A stretch of 64,000 bases of DNA from Palsa-892 sp963751615 (GTDB taxonomy: Bacteria > Pseudomonadota > Alphaproteobacteria > Rhizobiales > Xanthobacteraceae), in assembly GCA_963751615.1 (NCBI GenBank), contig CAVVVG010000006.1, positions 496,001 through 560,000 of the forward strand, written 5' to 3'. Shown in pieces: positions 10,656-19,048 of the stretch (position 1 is the first letter of the stretch; the number at the start of each line of letters is the position of its first letter). The notes below the pieces were generated by a model. That model saw nothing but the letters and a program-made list of their open reading frames with translations. It did no database searches and was not told the DNA's origin. The position numbers were made by a program, and so were the translations under genes.

Positions 10656-10991
10656 GGGCACCAGTCCAAAACTTGACAGCCGGGCGTACCCATTTGGGCA
10701 TAGCGTTTTGAAACCGGGCTGCCGGCGCAATCATGAGGGGGTTATGGTTAACGGAATCTAAGCCGCTCGAATTGGGCGGAAAGCCAAGGAATAGGATCCC
10801 AAAAATCAGCCGTCAGATCCGACTTGTGGCGGAGACGGATGTCTGCCTCGCTCGGCACTTAAGCCTCTGATTTTGCTTGTTTCTTTTAATTCACCAATCG
10901 CGCCTCATGGATTTAGCTCACCAATCAACAGAATTTCGGCGGACCGAATCGATCAAGGATGCTCGCAGGGACAGTTTGGGCGACTCACGTT
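10656..10991. other. Intergenic region
   Basis: I see no gene, clear terminator or recognisable regulatory site in these 336 bases, which should contain the promoter of the binding-protein/chemoreceptor pair. Confidence 0.4.
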
Positions 10992-11276
10992 TCATGAGTT
11001 CACGTCCAAGCCAGGAACAGGTTCCGACTCAGGTGAAACTCCCAAAGACACAAGTCTCTCAATCGAGGCTTTAGCCTCGCGCTTTGCCTCTTCAAGGCTT
11101 GGCACTATTCCCCGCATTTTATCGTCCTGCGGACCGAATGCATGTAGAGACCACATCCAAACTTTTCGGTTTTGTCCGTTCATCATTTCGTACATACGGC
11201 CCACCCGCTGGTCATTCAACCAGATGGCGTAGTCATTTTCACGGTCTGGCCAAGTTTTGCGAAGTGCAAGTTTCAT
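10992..11276 (-). CDS. Small hypothetical protein
   Basis: About 94 residues, soluble and charged, with no signal peptide. The segment DYAIWLNDQRVGRMYEMM followed by a tryptophan-rich strand (KVWMWSLHAF) and a helix of the SLEEAKREAKASIERL type resembles small rhizobial proteins of unknown function that pair a two-strand GRIY/W-x-W motif with an EEAK helix. The start is uncertain: the frame stays open to 11351, but the ATG used here gives the usual MKLALRKTW beginning. Neither start has a strong ribosome site. Confidence 0.55.
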   Translation of the reverse strand: MKLALRKTWPDRENDYAIWLNDQRVGRMYEMMNGQNRKVWMWSLHAFGPQDDKMRGIVPSLEEAKREAKASIERLVSLGVSPESEPVPGLDVNS

Positions 11277-11462
11277 CCGAGAAAGACAACCAAAAAAACA
11301 TCCTGGAATTGAGGCCGGGCCGCAATATTTCATGTTCGATTTCTTATTCAACCAGACCCCGACTAAAGTTCATTCACCCACAAGGACAGTACACCACTGT
11401 GACTGTCGCCTTTATTGATCGAGATCAAAGACATCATGGGATGGATCGCTAGAGTTTTATTT

Positions 11463-11642
11463 ATGGAACCACAAAAATTACGCGATCCAAATTATTGTTT
11501 AATGAAGGCAAAAGAGTATTCGACGAAGGCTATGGCAGCGAGCGATCAACGGCTTAAAGAAGGTTACGAAGCACTCGCACGCGAATATGTTCTATGGGCC
11601 AGTGTCATCGTCAAAAATGAACCTCTAAGGAAAACAATATAG
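11463..11642 (+). CDS. Small helical hypothetical protein
   Basis: 59 residues starting MEPQKLRDPNYCLMKAKEYS, followed by a helix LKEGYEALAREYVLWASVI. Short proteins with a Y-x-x-K-A-x-E...A-x-x-Y pattern are frequent in Bradyrhizobium relatives, and no function is known to me. A TTG in frame at 11415 would add 16 residues. Support rests on the composition and amphipathic helix pattern only. Confidence 0.5.
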   Translation: MEPQKLRDPNYCLMKAKEYSTKAMAASDQRLKEGYEALAREYVLWASVIVKNEPLRKTI

Positions 11643-11720
11643 AGCGTAACGAACCAATGATAGCGCCAATCTGGCCTGCTCCATGGTCCGGACGATACGG
11701 TGGACCTAAGGCTGGAGGGA

Positions 11721-12203
11721 TCAGGCACTTTTCCCGCAACGCGCGTAAATCATGATGCCGTACCGACCGGCGATTTCCGGGTCCATCCAGCGCAAAGAGA
11801 ACATGTTGGCGCTGATGGAAACGACTTCTCGGTCGCTAGCGCTGAGTTCTCCGGCGGGACCAATAAAATTTTTGCCTCCGGGACCACCCTTAAGAAAGAG
11901 CTCCGCCGGAGTGGGATTATCTGCGAGATGCATGATGACGCCGCCCGCCGGACCCTTCTTGATTACATAAGGCAGCTTACACTCGCTGCGCGCAATAGTT
12001 TCCGTTCGTTTTTTGGCGGCTTCCTGGTGATAAGCAGCGACACCCCATTGACCTACGATTTGGTCCGCCACGATCGTGGCAGGTATCATCGAAAAATTCT
12101 GGCTTGTTCCTATTTCGCCGGTTCCCTGTGATGCGCATCCAGAAAGCGCAAGCGCAATTACCATCGCAGAGAGGACTGCTGGAGCAGGACGATCGTCACT
12201 CAC
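11721..12203 (-). CDS. Predicted lipoprotein of unknown function
   Basis: About 160 residues. The N-terminus has a hydrophobic stretch ending in the lipobox LSGC (ALALSGCASQ), so it should be acylated and anchored in the envelope. The rest (DQIVGQWGVAAYHQEAAKK..., LADNPTPAELFLKGG, RWMDPEIAGRYGIMIYARC) is a compact domain found as a stand-alone protein in Rhizobiales, with no function that I can name. The GTG start chosen has GGAG 8 nt upstream; a second GTG three codons earlier is poorly placed relative to that site. It begins 28 nt after the stop of the amino-acid-binding protein gene and may share its transcript. Confidence 0.7.
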   Translation of the reverse strand: MSDDRPAPAVLSAMVIALALSGCASQGTGEIGTSQNFSMIPATIVADQIVGQWGVAAYHQEAAKKRTETIARSECKLPYVIKKGPAGGVIMHLADNPTPAELFLKGGPGGKNFIGPAGELSASDREVVSISANMFSLRWMDPEIAGRYGIMIYARCGKSA

Positions 12204-12231
12204 TGGCTCCACTCCGTTGACTTGGCGCCTA

Positions 12232-13248
12232 CTAGCGAATTGGTGGCGCGTATTGAATTCCGCCGTTGTTCCAAAGATTGTTCAGTCCGCGCGGTATCCC
12301 GAGCTTGGAACCCGTCCCAACGTTTCGCTCAAAAACTTCGCCATAGTTGCCCACGAGACGAACTACCCACACCACCCAATCATTGGTCAAACCGATTTGT
12401 TGTCCATAATTTCCGTCAGTTCCCACAAGGCGCTTTACATCGGGCTTTTCTGATTTCAATGCCTGATCAATTGTGCGCGAGCTAACGCCCAATTCTTCGG
12501 CATCGAGCATCGCGAAGTGAGTCCATTTCACAATATTCAACCATTGATCGTCGCCTTGGCGAACGACGGGCCCTAACGGCTCCTTCGAAATGATTTCGGG
12601 AAGAATGATGTGATCGTCAGGCTTTGCGAGCTTTAGCCTCTCCGCATAAAGCTGTGAAACGTCAGACGTAAGCACGACGCATCGCCCAGATTCATATGCC
12701 TTTAGCATTTCACTCGGACTTGGCGCGACGATCATCTCGTATTTCATCTTGTTGTTGCGAAAATAATCTGCGAGGTTGAGTTCAGTCGTCGTTCCGGCCT
12801 GCGTACAAATCGATTTTCCGTCCAGTTCGAGCGCCGATTCTATCTTAAGATTTCTTGGAACGAGAAATCCTTGACCGTCGTAGTAGCTGACGGCCGCAAA
12901 ATTCAGACCGAGGGGAGTTTCGCGTGAAATCGTCCATGTCGAGTTGCGCGAAAGAACGTCGACAGAACCCGATTGAAGTGCGCTAAATCTGTTTTCGGTG
13001 GTTAGAGGCGTGTATTTAACCTTGGTGGCGTCATTAAAAATAGCCGCAGCGATTGCCTTGCACAGGTCCACGTCGAATCCGACCCAATTGCCTTTGTCAT
13101 CTGGAGCAGAAAATCCGAAAAGGCCCGTATTGACGCCACAATTGAGCGTTCCACGCTCCTTCACAGTTTTTAGGGTCTGCGCCGACGCACCAAATGTAGC
13201 TAGCGCGAGGACCGCGATTAAACACGCGACAGCATTAATAAATTTCAT
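12232..13248 (-). CDS. aapJ-like: General amino-acid ABC transporter substrate-binding protein, AapJ/BztA type
   Basis: A 338-residue periplasmic type II (SBP_bac_3) binding protein. The signal peptide (MKFINAVACLIAVLALATFG, cut after ASA) is followed by TVKERGTLNCGVN, GFDVDLCKAIAAAIF, NRFSALQSGSVDVLSRN and TDGNYGQQIGL, all hallmarks of the AapJ/BztA group that binds many L-amino acids. The aapQMP permease and ATPase genes are not adjacent, so this is an orphan copy that must use a transporter encoded elsewhere. The group assignment is strong; ligand breadth is inferred from the family. Confidence 0.9.
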   Translation of the reverse strand: MKFINAVACLIAVLALATFGASAQTLKTVKERGTLNCGVNTGLFGFSAPDDKGNWVGFDVDLCKAIAAAIFNDATKVKYTPLTTENRFSALQSGSVDVLSRNSTWTISRETPLGLNFAAVSYYDGQGFLVPRNLKIESALELDGKSICTQAGTTTELNLADYFRNNKMKYEMIVAPSPSEMLKAYESGRCVVLTSDVSQLYAERLKLAKPDDHIILPEIISKEPLGPVVRQGDDQWLNIVKWTHFAMLDAEELGVSSRTIDQALKSEKPDVKRLVGTDGNYGQQIGLTNDWVVWVVRLVGNYGEVFERNVGTGSKLGIPRGLNNLWNNGGIQYAPPIR

Positions 13249-13284
13249 GTGCTGAGCCTTATTGCTCCTACAGGAATTTGGCTG

Positions 13285-13917
13285 CTAAAGCTCTGGTGCT
13301 TGTTTCACGATAACTTTGGTTCCCACAGGAACGCGGTCGTACAGATCAGTGATGTCGTTATTCACGAGACGGAAACATCCGGAAGAAACCGCGTGCCCAA
13401 TCGTCTGGGGTTGATTGGTGCCGTGAAGTCTATAAATCGTAGCACCGAGATAGAGTGCGCGAGCTCCCATAGGGTTGCCCGGTCCTCCAGCCATGAATCG
13501 CGGAAGATATGGTTGACGTTCGATCATCTCGGTCGGGGGAATCCAATCGGGCCATTCCGCCTTTTTCGAAATTCGAACAATTCCAGCCCATTGGAAACCC
13601 TCTCGGCCAACGCCGATGCCGTAACGCAGGGCGCGCCCGTTTCCCTGAATTAAATAAAGAAAACGTTCCGACGTTACAATGATGATGGTGCCGGGGGCTT
13701 CGTTCGTGCGGAACGAAACAGGCTGTATCTGATAGGCAGCAGGCAGGTGTTCATCATCGGCGCTTGGTACGACGCCAGGCTGATCACCGATCGGTATTTC
13801 GTCACGAGACCAGCCGAATGATTGTGCGTGCGCCAATGGCAGCAGCGCCACGGAACTAAGCGCCACGACGAGAGGCGCAACTATAATAAACGATTGTTGT
13901 TTCGCTCGGTACCACAT
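13285..13917 (-). CDS. L,D-transpeptidase (YkuD domain)
   Basis: 210 residues with a cleavable signal peptide (cut near AHA-QS). The YkuD domain covers residues about 75-208. The catalytic motif is present as IYRLHGTNQPQTIGHAVSSG followed by CFR, with His165, Cys181 and Arg183. Family members form 3-3 cross-links in peptidoglycan or attach proteins to it, in the periplasm. The ATG follows the stop of the DUF2950 gene by 3 nt, so translation is probably coupled. The neighbouring envelope proteins suggest joint action at the wall. Confidence 0.92.
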   Translation of the reverse strand: MWYRAKQQSFIIVAPLVVALSSVALLPLAHAQSFGWSRDEIPIGDQPGVVPSADDEHLPAAYQIQPVSFRTNEAPGTIIIVTSERFLYLIQGNGRALRYGIGVGREGFQWAGIVRISKKAEWPDWIPPTEMIERQPYLPRFMAGGPGNPMGARALYLGATIYRLHGTNQPQTIGHAVSSGCFRLVNNDITDLYDRVPVGTKVIVKQAPEL

Positions 13918-13920
13918 GAG

Positions 13921-14871
13921 TCAATTCGCCTTCGCAGTTGCAGTTTCAGCTTTCCTCCAAAGGCGATCTGGCTGAAATTCAGTCATCCGCGACACAATCA
14001 GCGCGGTCTTTCGGCCGAGATCCCTTTGAAAAACTTCTCCGGCATGATTCACGATAAACGTCATCACCCCTGAATTACCATACTCGGCAGGATAAGCAAC
14101 GAGTCCAAAACCGCCGATCATTTTTCCACGAACCACGTAGTCAATCTCGCCGCCGGGAGCCGACGCTCCTTGCGCCGTGAGAATCTTATAATAGTAACCA
14201 TGATAGGGCGCCCGTTTCTGACCCACCGTATATCCTGCTGCTGAAGCGTCCGCCACAAGCGGTCCAAGCGGACTCGGCGGTGCGCCTGGTTCTGTCGGCC
14301 AGTATAAGCCATCCTTCTTGCCCGGACGGCTAACGATCCGCTGCGCATAGGTTCCTTCATTCATCGAAGCATATTCGTTCTGGGCGTCGACATAAGCGAG
14401 GCAAGCCTCGATTGTATTCAGTTCATTTCGTCCGATCCGCCGATAAAGGATTTCCTCGCGGCCCTTAGCCGTGTCAAACTTCCATTGGTCGCCATCGCGA
14501 ACTAGTGGAATCGGAAATGGCCAATCCTGCTGCCCGATCATTAATATTGCGGTCTTGTCACCTTCGAGAACGATTTTATGTTTATCGTTGTAAGACGATA
14601 AAAACGATGCCTTGGCTGAGCGGTCAGCAACCGCATCACCCGACACAATAATGTCGCGGCCATTTCGGCCGAGGACTGTGATCACGCCATTCATATCGTC
14701 AGCGTTGGCCGCCGCCGCCAAGACTTCGACAGCCTGTTCGGGTGTCTTGAAGGATTGTTGGGCGACCGCCGCAGATGCCGCCACCCAAACAACCATCGCC
14801 GCAATCGATGAAACCAATCTTCCGAGCGACAGGGCGCGGTAAGAATTATGGAAGGAAAGAAACGTGATCAT
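13921..14871 (-). CDS. DUF2950 family secreted protein
   Basis: 316 residues with an N-terminal signal sequence (hydrophobic SSIAAMVVWVAASAAV, cut after AQQ). Family features are the early FKTPEQAVEVLAAAA helix, EILYRRIGRNELNTI, the YYYKILTAQGASAPGG segment and the closing GYGNSG-like strand (AEYGNSGVMTFIVNH). No catalytic activity is established for the family. DUF2950 genes are commonly found beside DUF3300 genes, as here. A GAGGATGTC ribosome site precedes the ATG. It lies 57 nt downstream of the DUF3300 gene and 3 nt before the L,D-transpeptidase gene, giving a probable three-gene envelope operon. Confidence 0.88.
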   Translation of the reverse strand: MITFLSFHNSYRALSLGRLVSSIAAMVVWVAASAAVAQQSFKTPEQAVEVLAAAANADDMNGVITVLGRNGRDIIVSGDAVADRSAKASFLSSYNDKHKIVLEGDKTAILMIGQQDWPFPIPLVRDGDQWKFDTAKGREEILYRRIGRNELNTIEACLAYVDAQNEYASMNEGTYAQRIVSRPGKKDGLYWPTEPGAPPSPLGPLVADASAAGYTVGQKRAPYHGYYYKILTAQGASAPGGEIDYVVRGKMIGGFGLVAYPAEYGNSGVMTFIVNHAGEVFQRDLGRKTALIVSRMTEFQPDRLWRKAETATAKAN

Positions 14872-14928
14872 GACATCCTCGGTTGTGTCTCAAATTGGCG
14901 TTCAGTCATTATTCGCTCTTTCTGGTAG

Positions 14929-16506
14929 TCAGTATAGAGTCCGTGCGGTAGCGGGAAGCCGCGAGCCCGATGCCAACCACTGGCTGTAAGTCTGGAACTT
15001 CACGCCGAGCTTGCCGTAGTAGACCCTCAAGTAGCCGTCCCGACCGCGCACGACCGCCTCAGGCATCACCGTTTGCACTTCCTGTGCGATCACGCCGACA
15101 TAGGCATTATCGCTGCCGTTATAAGCGAAGCGATAGAAGCCGAGGCCGTTGTCGAGACGACCGAGAAGGGCAACGTCGTGCTTAAGCATCATATCGGATC
15201 GCCGGCCGCCTCCGCCGCCGCCACCTCCGCGTCCGCCGCCCCCGCCTCCATGTCCACCGCCTCCGCCACCACGCGCAGCAGCATGTCCACCACCGCCGCC
15301 AGCCTGTGGGCGTTGTCCGCCGCCGCCACCCGCACTTGCGCGGCCACGGTCGGCCTGTGTCCGCGTTTGTGCGCCATTACTGATATTCTTGAATGCGGTA
15401 TCTCCCGCCGCACCTTTATTGCCGACACCTGGAGCGCGGTCGGCAACTTTGGGCGCGCCAGTTTTATCAATTCCTTTGCCGCCTGCACGATCGGCGCCGG
15501 CGCGATCGCCTGCTCCTCCGGGACGATTGTCCGCATTCCCGGGGCGGTCACCGCCTGGTTTCAATACTTGACTGCCATCGCGGCCACGAAAGTCATTATG
15601 TTGATTGGCCGAGCCGATATTCGTTTTCGAATATTTCTGTTGGACCGAGCTGTTATTATATCTCACGCCTTGGCGATGATCAGAGTTATGCTGAAAGTTA
15701 GAAATATTCGCATTATTGATGTTGATCGGACGATTGACCGTGATGTTGTTGCCTCCCCAATTACAGCCGCCGCCCCAGTAATTTCCACCGGAAGCCCAAC
15801 GTCCGACCGCATAGCCGGCACCAAACGCAAGACCGGTCGCGATCGCAGCGCCGGCAACGTAACCGGGTGCTCCCCAATAATATGGAGGATATGCCGGATA
15901 CGGCCAGGCCCCATAGACAACCGCGGGATTGTAGTAAGGAACATAAACCACATTGGGATCTGTCGGCTCAATAACGATGACATCCCGATTATTTTGTTTC
16001 GTAGTGGATACCTTCTGTTCGTTTGTGGTCTTCAGTTTGTCTTGCGCCTGCGCACGGGTACGCAGCCGTTGTATTGCGTCCATGACATCGGCTTGCTGGG
16101 CGAGAACGGCATCACCGAGCTTGGTCGTCCAGTCAAGCTTCGTGCTCATCGTGTCGAGCACCTCAGGTGTCGCGACGAGCGCTTTAACGGTTTCATCCCA
16201 GCTTTGCTTATCGACGGCAGCCTTCAACTGATCGCCTTTGAGATTTTTGTTCTCTTTCGCCCATCGATCCGCCTGCACGACCTCGAGCGGATAAGTCGAC
16301 GCCATTAAAACTTGCGCCAGAAGCGTATCCGGATAAAGCGCAATGGGCGCAACAAGCTGGTCAAGTTCCTCCGCCTTCAAAAGTTTATCAGCGGGGGCGC
16401 CTTGGGTCGGCTGCGGGCTCGGCGCTTGCGCCGACAGGTCGCCGGGCACGATCAATGAAGCGGTGAAGACCGCAGCAATCAAGCAGACTAAGAAATTCGT
16501 TCGCAT
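14929..16506 (-). CDS. DUF3300 protein with C-terminal S74 intramolecular-chaperone domain
   Basis: 525 residues. Signal peptide 1-26; DUF3300 domain about 45-215 (LVAPIALYPDTLLAQVLMAS, IVIEPTDPNVVYVPYYNPA); a hydrophobic Gly/Tyr/Trp section with VAGAAIATGLAFGAGYAVG; an Asn-rich stretch; then a long low-complexity linker rich in Gly, Arg, His and Asp to about residue 435. The last 89 residues look like the Peptidase_S74 auto-processing domain of phage tail fibres: SDMMLKHDV at residue 437, FYRFAYNGSD, and YVGVIAQEVQTVMPEAV. The Ser437/Lys442 pair matches the self-cleavage dyad, so cleavage before Ser437 is predicted. It heads the DUF3300-DUF2950-L,D-transpeptidase group. Role unknown; location periplasm or outer membrane. 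Confidence 0.85.
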   Translation of the reverse strand: MRTNFLVCLIAAVFTASLIVPGDLSAQAPSPQPTQGAPADKLLKAEELDQLVAPIALYPDTLLAQVLMASTYPLEVVQADRWAKENKNLKGDQLKAAVDKQSWDETVKALVATPEVLDTMSTKLDWTTKLGDAVLAQQADVMDAIQRLRTRAQAQDKLKTTNEQKVSTTKQNNRDVIVIEPTDPNVVYVPYYNPAVVYGAWPYPAYPPYYWGAPGYVAGAAIATGLAFGAGYAVGRWASGGNYWGGGCNWGGNNITVNRPININNANISNFQHNSDHRQGVRYNNSSVQQKYSKTNIGSANQHNDFRGRDGSQVLKPGGDRPGNADNRPGGAGDRAGADRAGGKGIDKTGAPKVADRAPGVGNKGAAGDTAFKNISNGAQTRTQADRGRASAGGGGGQRPQAGGGGGHAAARGGGGGGHGGGGGGRGGGGGGGGRRSDMMLKHDVALLGRLDNGLGFYRFAYNGSDNAYVGVIAQEVQTVMPEAVVRGRDGYLRVYYGKLGVKFQTYSQWLASGSRLPATARTLY

Positions 16507-16604
16507 CTCAAGTCTCCAAATAAATCCGAAACCACTTACGCGAATGCGATTTCATTTGCATTCAGTATCAGCAAACCCGACAGGAATTAAACCGCCCGGG
16601 ATCT

Positions 16605-16862
16605 TTAAGTAACGCGGCTCGCAACAAACCGATGCCAAATAAACAACACGATTAGCGCACCAACGGTAGCGCCAATCAGGCCCGCTCCTTGGTCTGGACG
16701 ATACCAGCCAATCGCCTGGCCTATGAATGTTGAGGCAAAAGCTCCGGCAATACCGAGGGCCGCAGTGAGAATAAATCCTGAGGGATTATTTGGGCCGGGA
16801 GAGAGCAAACGCGCGATTACACCCGCAATTAAGCCGATTAGAATGATCCACAGAATGCCCAT
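16605..16862 (-). CDS. GlsB/YeaQ/YmgE family small membrane protein
   Basis: 85 residues with three hydrophobic segments and the family pattern MGILWIILIGLIAGVIARLL, then PGPNNPSGFILTAALGIAGA and an FIGQAIGW turn. Members (once called transglycosylase-associated proteins) are general-stress inner-membrane proteins with no known enzymatic activity. A GAGGA site precedes the ATG. It is the last gene of a minus-strand set with the YidB-like, DUF3597 and glycine-rich genes, all of which are small envelope-stress type proteins. Confidence 0.88.
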   Translation of the reverse strand: MGILWIILIGLIAGVIARLLSPGPNNPSGFILTAALGIAGAFASTFIGQAIGWYRPDQGAGLIGATVGALIVLFIWHRFVASRVT

Positions 16863-16904
16863 TTTTAGGTCCTCGTTATGACTAAGTATGCACCACTAAG
16901 CGCA

Positions 16905-17450
16905 TCAAACCATGCGCGACGCTTCCTGCTCAGTCGGAAGACGTCCGCTCGGTGTCAAATGGTTCACCACCTCAGGCAGCAGCTGACTGAGACCGGCGAT
17001 CAATTCTTCGCGCGGCAACCCCGTTTTTTCGGTGAGCATTTTGATCTGATCATCGCTCAGCACCTTTGACAAGTCAGTCGGAGAAATCTGTTTGTTCGCG
17101 CCAGTCCCTACCCACGAATTAACAACGTCACTTTGTCCCTTCTGCTGAAATTGCTTCAGCAAATCATTCAGGCCGCCGCTCAAGACGCTGCCGGCGGCGC
17201 CGCCCGCGAGCAATCCACCCAGCCCGCCCTTAAGCAAATCTCCAAGTCCGCCACCTGAAGCATCGGCCGTTGTCGTAACGCCACTGGGTTGGGATTTGCT
17301 TCCCCCCAGTTGCTTGGCGGCCTTGTAGGCAATTAAACCTAAAACGGCCATTGCGATCGGCGATATTCCACCGCTGCTGCTAGTGGTCGCCGGTCCGCGT
17401 TGCCCACGCGGACCATTTTGCATTCCCCTGAGAATATCAGCCAAACCCAT
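16905..17450 (-). CDS. YidB-like DUF937 protein
   Basis: 181 residues. A glycine/serine-rich N-terminal half with a hydrophobic segment (ISPIAMAVLGLIAYKAAKQL) leads into GGLGDLLKGGLGGLLAGGAA. The conserved YidB C-terminal domain follows (VVNSWVGTGANKQISPTDL, MLTEKTGLPREELIAGLSQL, LTPSGRLPT). The biochemical function is unknown. A GGGAG ribosome site precedes the ATG, and the gene starts 12 nt after the DUF3597 stop, so co-transcription is likely. Confidence 0.88.
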   Translation of the reverse strand: MGLADILRGMQNGPRGQRGPATTSSSGGISPIAMAVLGLIAYKAAKQLGGSKSQPSGVTTTADASGGGLGDLLKGGLGGLLAGGAAGSVLSGGLNDLLKQFQQKGQSDVVNSWVGTGANKQISPTDLSKVLSDDQIKMLTEKTGLPREELIAGLSQLLPEVVNHLTPSGRLPTEQEASRMV

Positions 17451-17462
17451 GTTGGACTCCCA

Positions 17463-17837
17463 TCAATGTTTGAGAAGATCAGCCGGTACCTTGCCGCCGT
17501 TCGCGGCGAACTTCTGCATCACCTGCTTATGCAGCCAGATGTTCATCGACGCAGAATTGTTGGTGTCGCCAGTATAATTCAGATCCTTCGCGAGCTGTTT
17601 GCGCGCACTTAAACTGCTGTCCAAGCCGAGAAGCTTCATCAAGTCGACGATCGACACTTTCCAATCAAGCTTCTCTTTGCTCTCCGAGGCGAGTTTATTC
17701 ATTACCGCCTCGACATCTATAGCCGGCATACTGCCGGCTGGCGTGCTTCCAGCTGATGTGCTGCCGACAGGCGGGGCATCCGCTGCTACGGCCTTCGTGC
17801 CGAAAATCGCACTCATAATACTTCCAAGAACGCTCAT
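17463..17837 (-). CDS. DUF3597 domain protein
   Basis: 124 residues from the ATG that has a GGGAG site upstream; an earlier in-frame start would overlap the previous gene. Residues 1-45 hold a short hydrophobic start (MSVLGSIMSAIFG) and a Ser/Thr/Ala/Pro linker with repeated GSTPAGS units. The rest is the DUF3597 domain (LDWKVSIVDLMKLLGLDSSL, ARKQLAKDLNYTGD, ASMNIWLHKQVM). The layout resembles a LysM-less peptidoglycan- or membrane-associated stress protein, but no function is established. It is the middle gene of the envelope operon. Confidence 0.87.
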   Translation of the reverse strand: MSVLGSIMSAIFGTKAVAADAPPVGSTSAGSTPAGSMPAIDVEAVMNKLASESKEKLDWKVSIVDLMKLLGLDSSLSARKQLAKDLNYTGDTNNSASMNIWLHKQVMQKFAANGGKVPADLLKH

Positions 17838-17851
17838 AGTGTTGTGCTCCC

Positions 17852-18142
17852 TCAAGCCATTTTATTCTTGATCGCTCCAACGACTGCCGCCACAACTGCA
17901 CCAGCGACGCCACCGCCCACCGCCTGGCTGGCGATCGTGCTGATGTCGACAGTGCTAGCCGTACTGGCCATCATCGGAATTAGTGCACTGAGAATCTGGC
18001 CGCCGACACCGCCGCCGACTGCGCCTGCAATCGTGTTTCCAAGTGTGCCGAGGCTGATGTCCTTCGACGCCGCGCCAGCCACGTTACCACCGATCGCACC
18101 AGAGATAATTTGAATAATCAAATTGATGAGCGTACCCGACAT
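17852..18142 (-). CDS. Glycine-rich membrane-associated hypothetical protein
   Basis: 96 residues starting MSGTLINLIIQIISGAIGGN at an ATG preceded by a near-ideal GGAGGA site. The sequence is dominated by Gly/Ala/Ile/Val with small-residue packing motifs (GGNVAGAAS, GAVGGGVGG, GGGVAGAVVAAVVGAI) and a short basic tail (KNKMA). It resembles glycine-zipper proteins that associate with membranes. It is the first gene of the set with DUF3597, YidB-like and GlsB genes, separated by only 14 nt from the next. Confidence 0.75.
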   Translation of the reverse strand: MSGTLINLIIQIISGAIGGNVAGAASKDISLGTLGNTIAGAVGGGVGGQILSALIPMMASTASTVDISTIASQAVGGGVAGAVVAAVVGAIKNKMA

Positions 18143-18270
18143 AAAATCCTCCCTAAATCCCAATCATTGTGAAGTAATTGTTAGAAACTAAGTAGCACAG
18201 GCATTTCAAGCAGAGTGACCATCCATGGTCAATCTCCTTACTTTCCGACATGCGCGGCATGGGTCGGCAT

Positions 18271-18294
18271 GACCGCTTTGGGCCATAAGCGGAC
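18271..18294. repeat. Intergenic GTCCGCTTT-type palindrome, copy 1
   Basis: Arms GACCGCTTT and (AT)AAGCGGAC around GGGCC. This is a single-palindrome copy of the element that recurs six more times between here and 23.8 kb. It lies between the glycine-rich gene's promoter side and the SRPBCC gene's 3' end. Confidence 0.7.
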
Positions 18295-18378
18295 ATTCAT
18301 CGGCTTCTCATGCATTTCTGCTTTGTGCCAATAAAAGACATCGCAACACGTTCGCGAGCTCCACGATTTCAATTGCTA

Positions 18379-18810
18379 TCACGGCCACTGAGGTCCGCGC
18401 CCTTTTCCCTCAACACTGTCCTTGAGGCGGAACATCAAGTTTCCCCACATCGAGTTGCAGCTGATGCAAAAATCAGTGGTCTCGCGCCAACCGCTGTGCA
18501 CGAATTTTAAAGTCGTCGCACCACCGGCATTATCGCTCTTTATGATGTCCCATCGCAGCGTCGTCCCGTTCCATTCTGCTTGATCGCCGTGACAGCGCAT
18601 GATCACGCAGCGGGCGGGATCAAGTTTGTCGATCGTCATGCGAAAAACCATCTGACGCTTGTCAAAGCCGAACTCGGCCTTGCCGTCGACCTTTTCGTCC
18701 ATTTGCGTGTCGGCAGTCCACCAGCTCCGCATGCCGGCCTGAGTGCTGATCGTCGCGTAGACTTTTTCGGGCGTCGCGTTAATGGGAACGATATGTTTGA
18801 GATCAGCCAT
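18379..18810 (-). CDS. SRPBCC (START-like) domain protein
   Basis: 143 residues forming one AHSA1/polyketide-cyclase-like hydrophobic-cavity domain. It opens with DLKHIVPINATPEKVYATIS, followed by GMRSWWTADTQMDEKVDGKA, a central MTIDKLDPARCVIMRCHGD strand pair, and the closing helix with SMWGNLMFRLKDSVEGKG. Such proteins bind small hydrophobic ligands or act as stress-linked co-chaperone-like factors; the ligand is unknown. A GGAGGAAC-like site precedes the ATG. The gene stands alone between two copies of the intergenic palindrome. Confidence 0.88.
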   Translation of the reverse strand: MADLKHIVPINATPEKVYATISTQAGMRSWWTADTQMDEKVDGKAEFGFDKRQMVFRMTIDKLDPARCVIMRCHGDQAEWNGTTLRWDIIKSDNAGGATTLKFVHSGWRETTDFCISCNSMWGNLMFRLKDSVEGKGRGPQWP

Positions 18811-18890
18811 GAGTTCCTCCGCGATGGGCCCACCGTTGGCCGCGTGCCGATAGGTTAGTGCTGCTCACGCTTGTCCGGCTAGTGCAGATT

Positions 18891-18963
18891 GTCCACTTTG
18901 GGTCAAAGGCAGAAATGACGCTCTCTCTGTGTGATGTCTGTTCTTACCCAGAAAACAGACATT
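18891..18963. repeat. Intergenic composite palindrome, copy 2 (inverted orientation)
   Basis: Full-length composite form of about 70 bp. A GTCCACTTTGGGTCAAAGG palindrome, a CT-rich spacer (TGACGCTCTCTCTGTGTGA), then a degraded second palindrome TGTCTGTTCTTACCC...CAGACATT. It is the reverse of copies 4-6. Confidence 0.7.
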
Positions 18964-19048
18964 CATTAACGCCCCGGGGCAATGTCCGGTGGTTTTGATG
19001 ACGAACAATCAGACAAAAAAACAGTTTGTTTGACAAAATTTATGTTCT

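Noticed and set aside
14929..15200. S74 domain as evidence of a prophage tail fibre
   Set aside because: The domain is fused to a DUF3300 envelope protein with a signal peptide, and there are no phage structural, lysis or integrase genes around it.
15073..16308. A long plus-strand open frame of about 411 codons
   Set aside because: It is antisense to the DUF3300-S74 gene, whose signal peptide, domain order and codon use are convincing. The open antisense frame comes from the low-complexity Gly-rich coding sequence.
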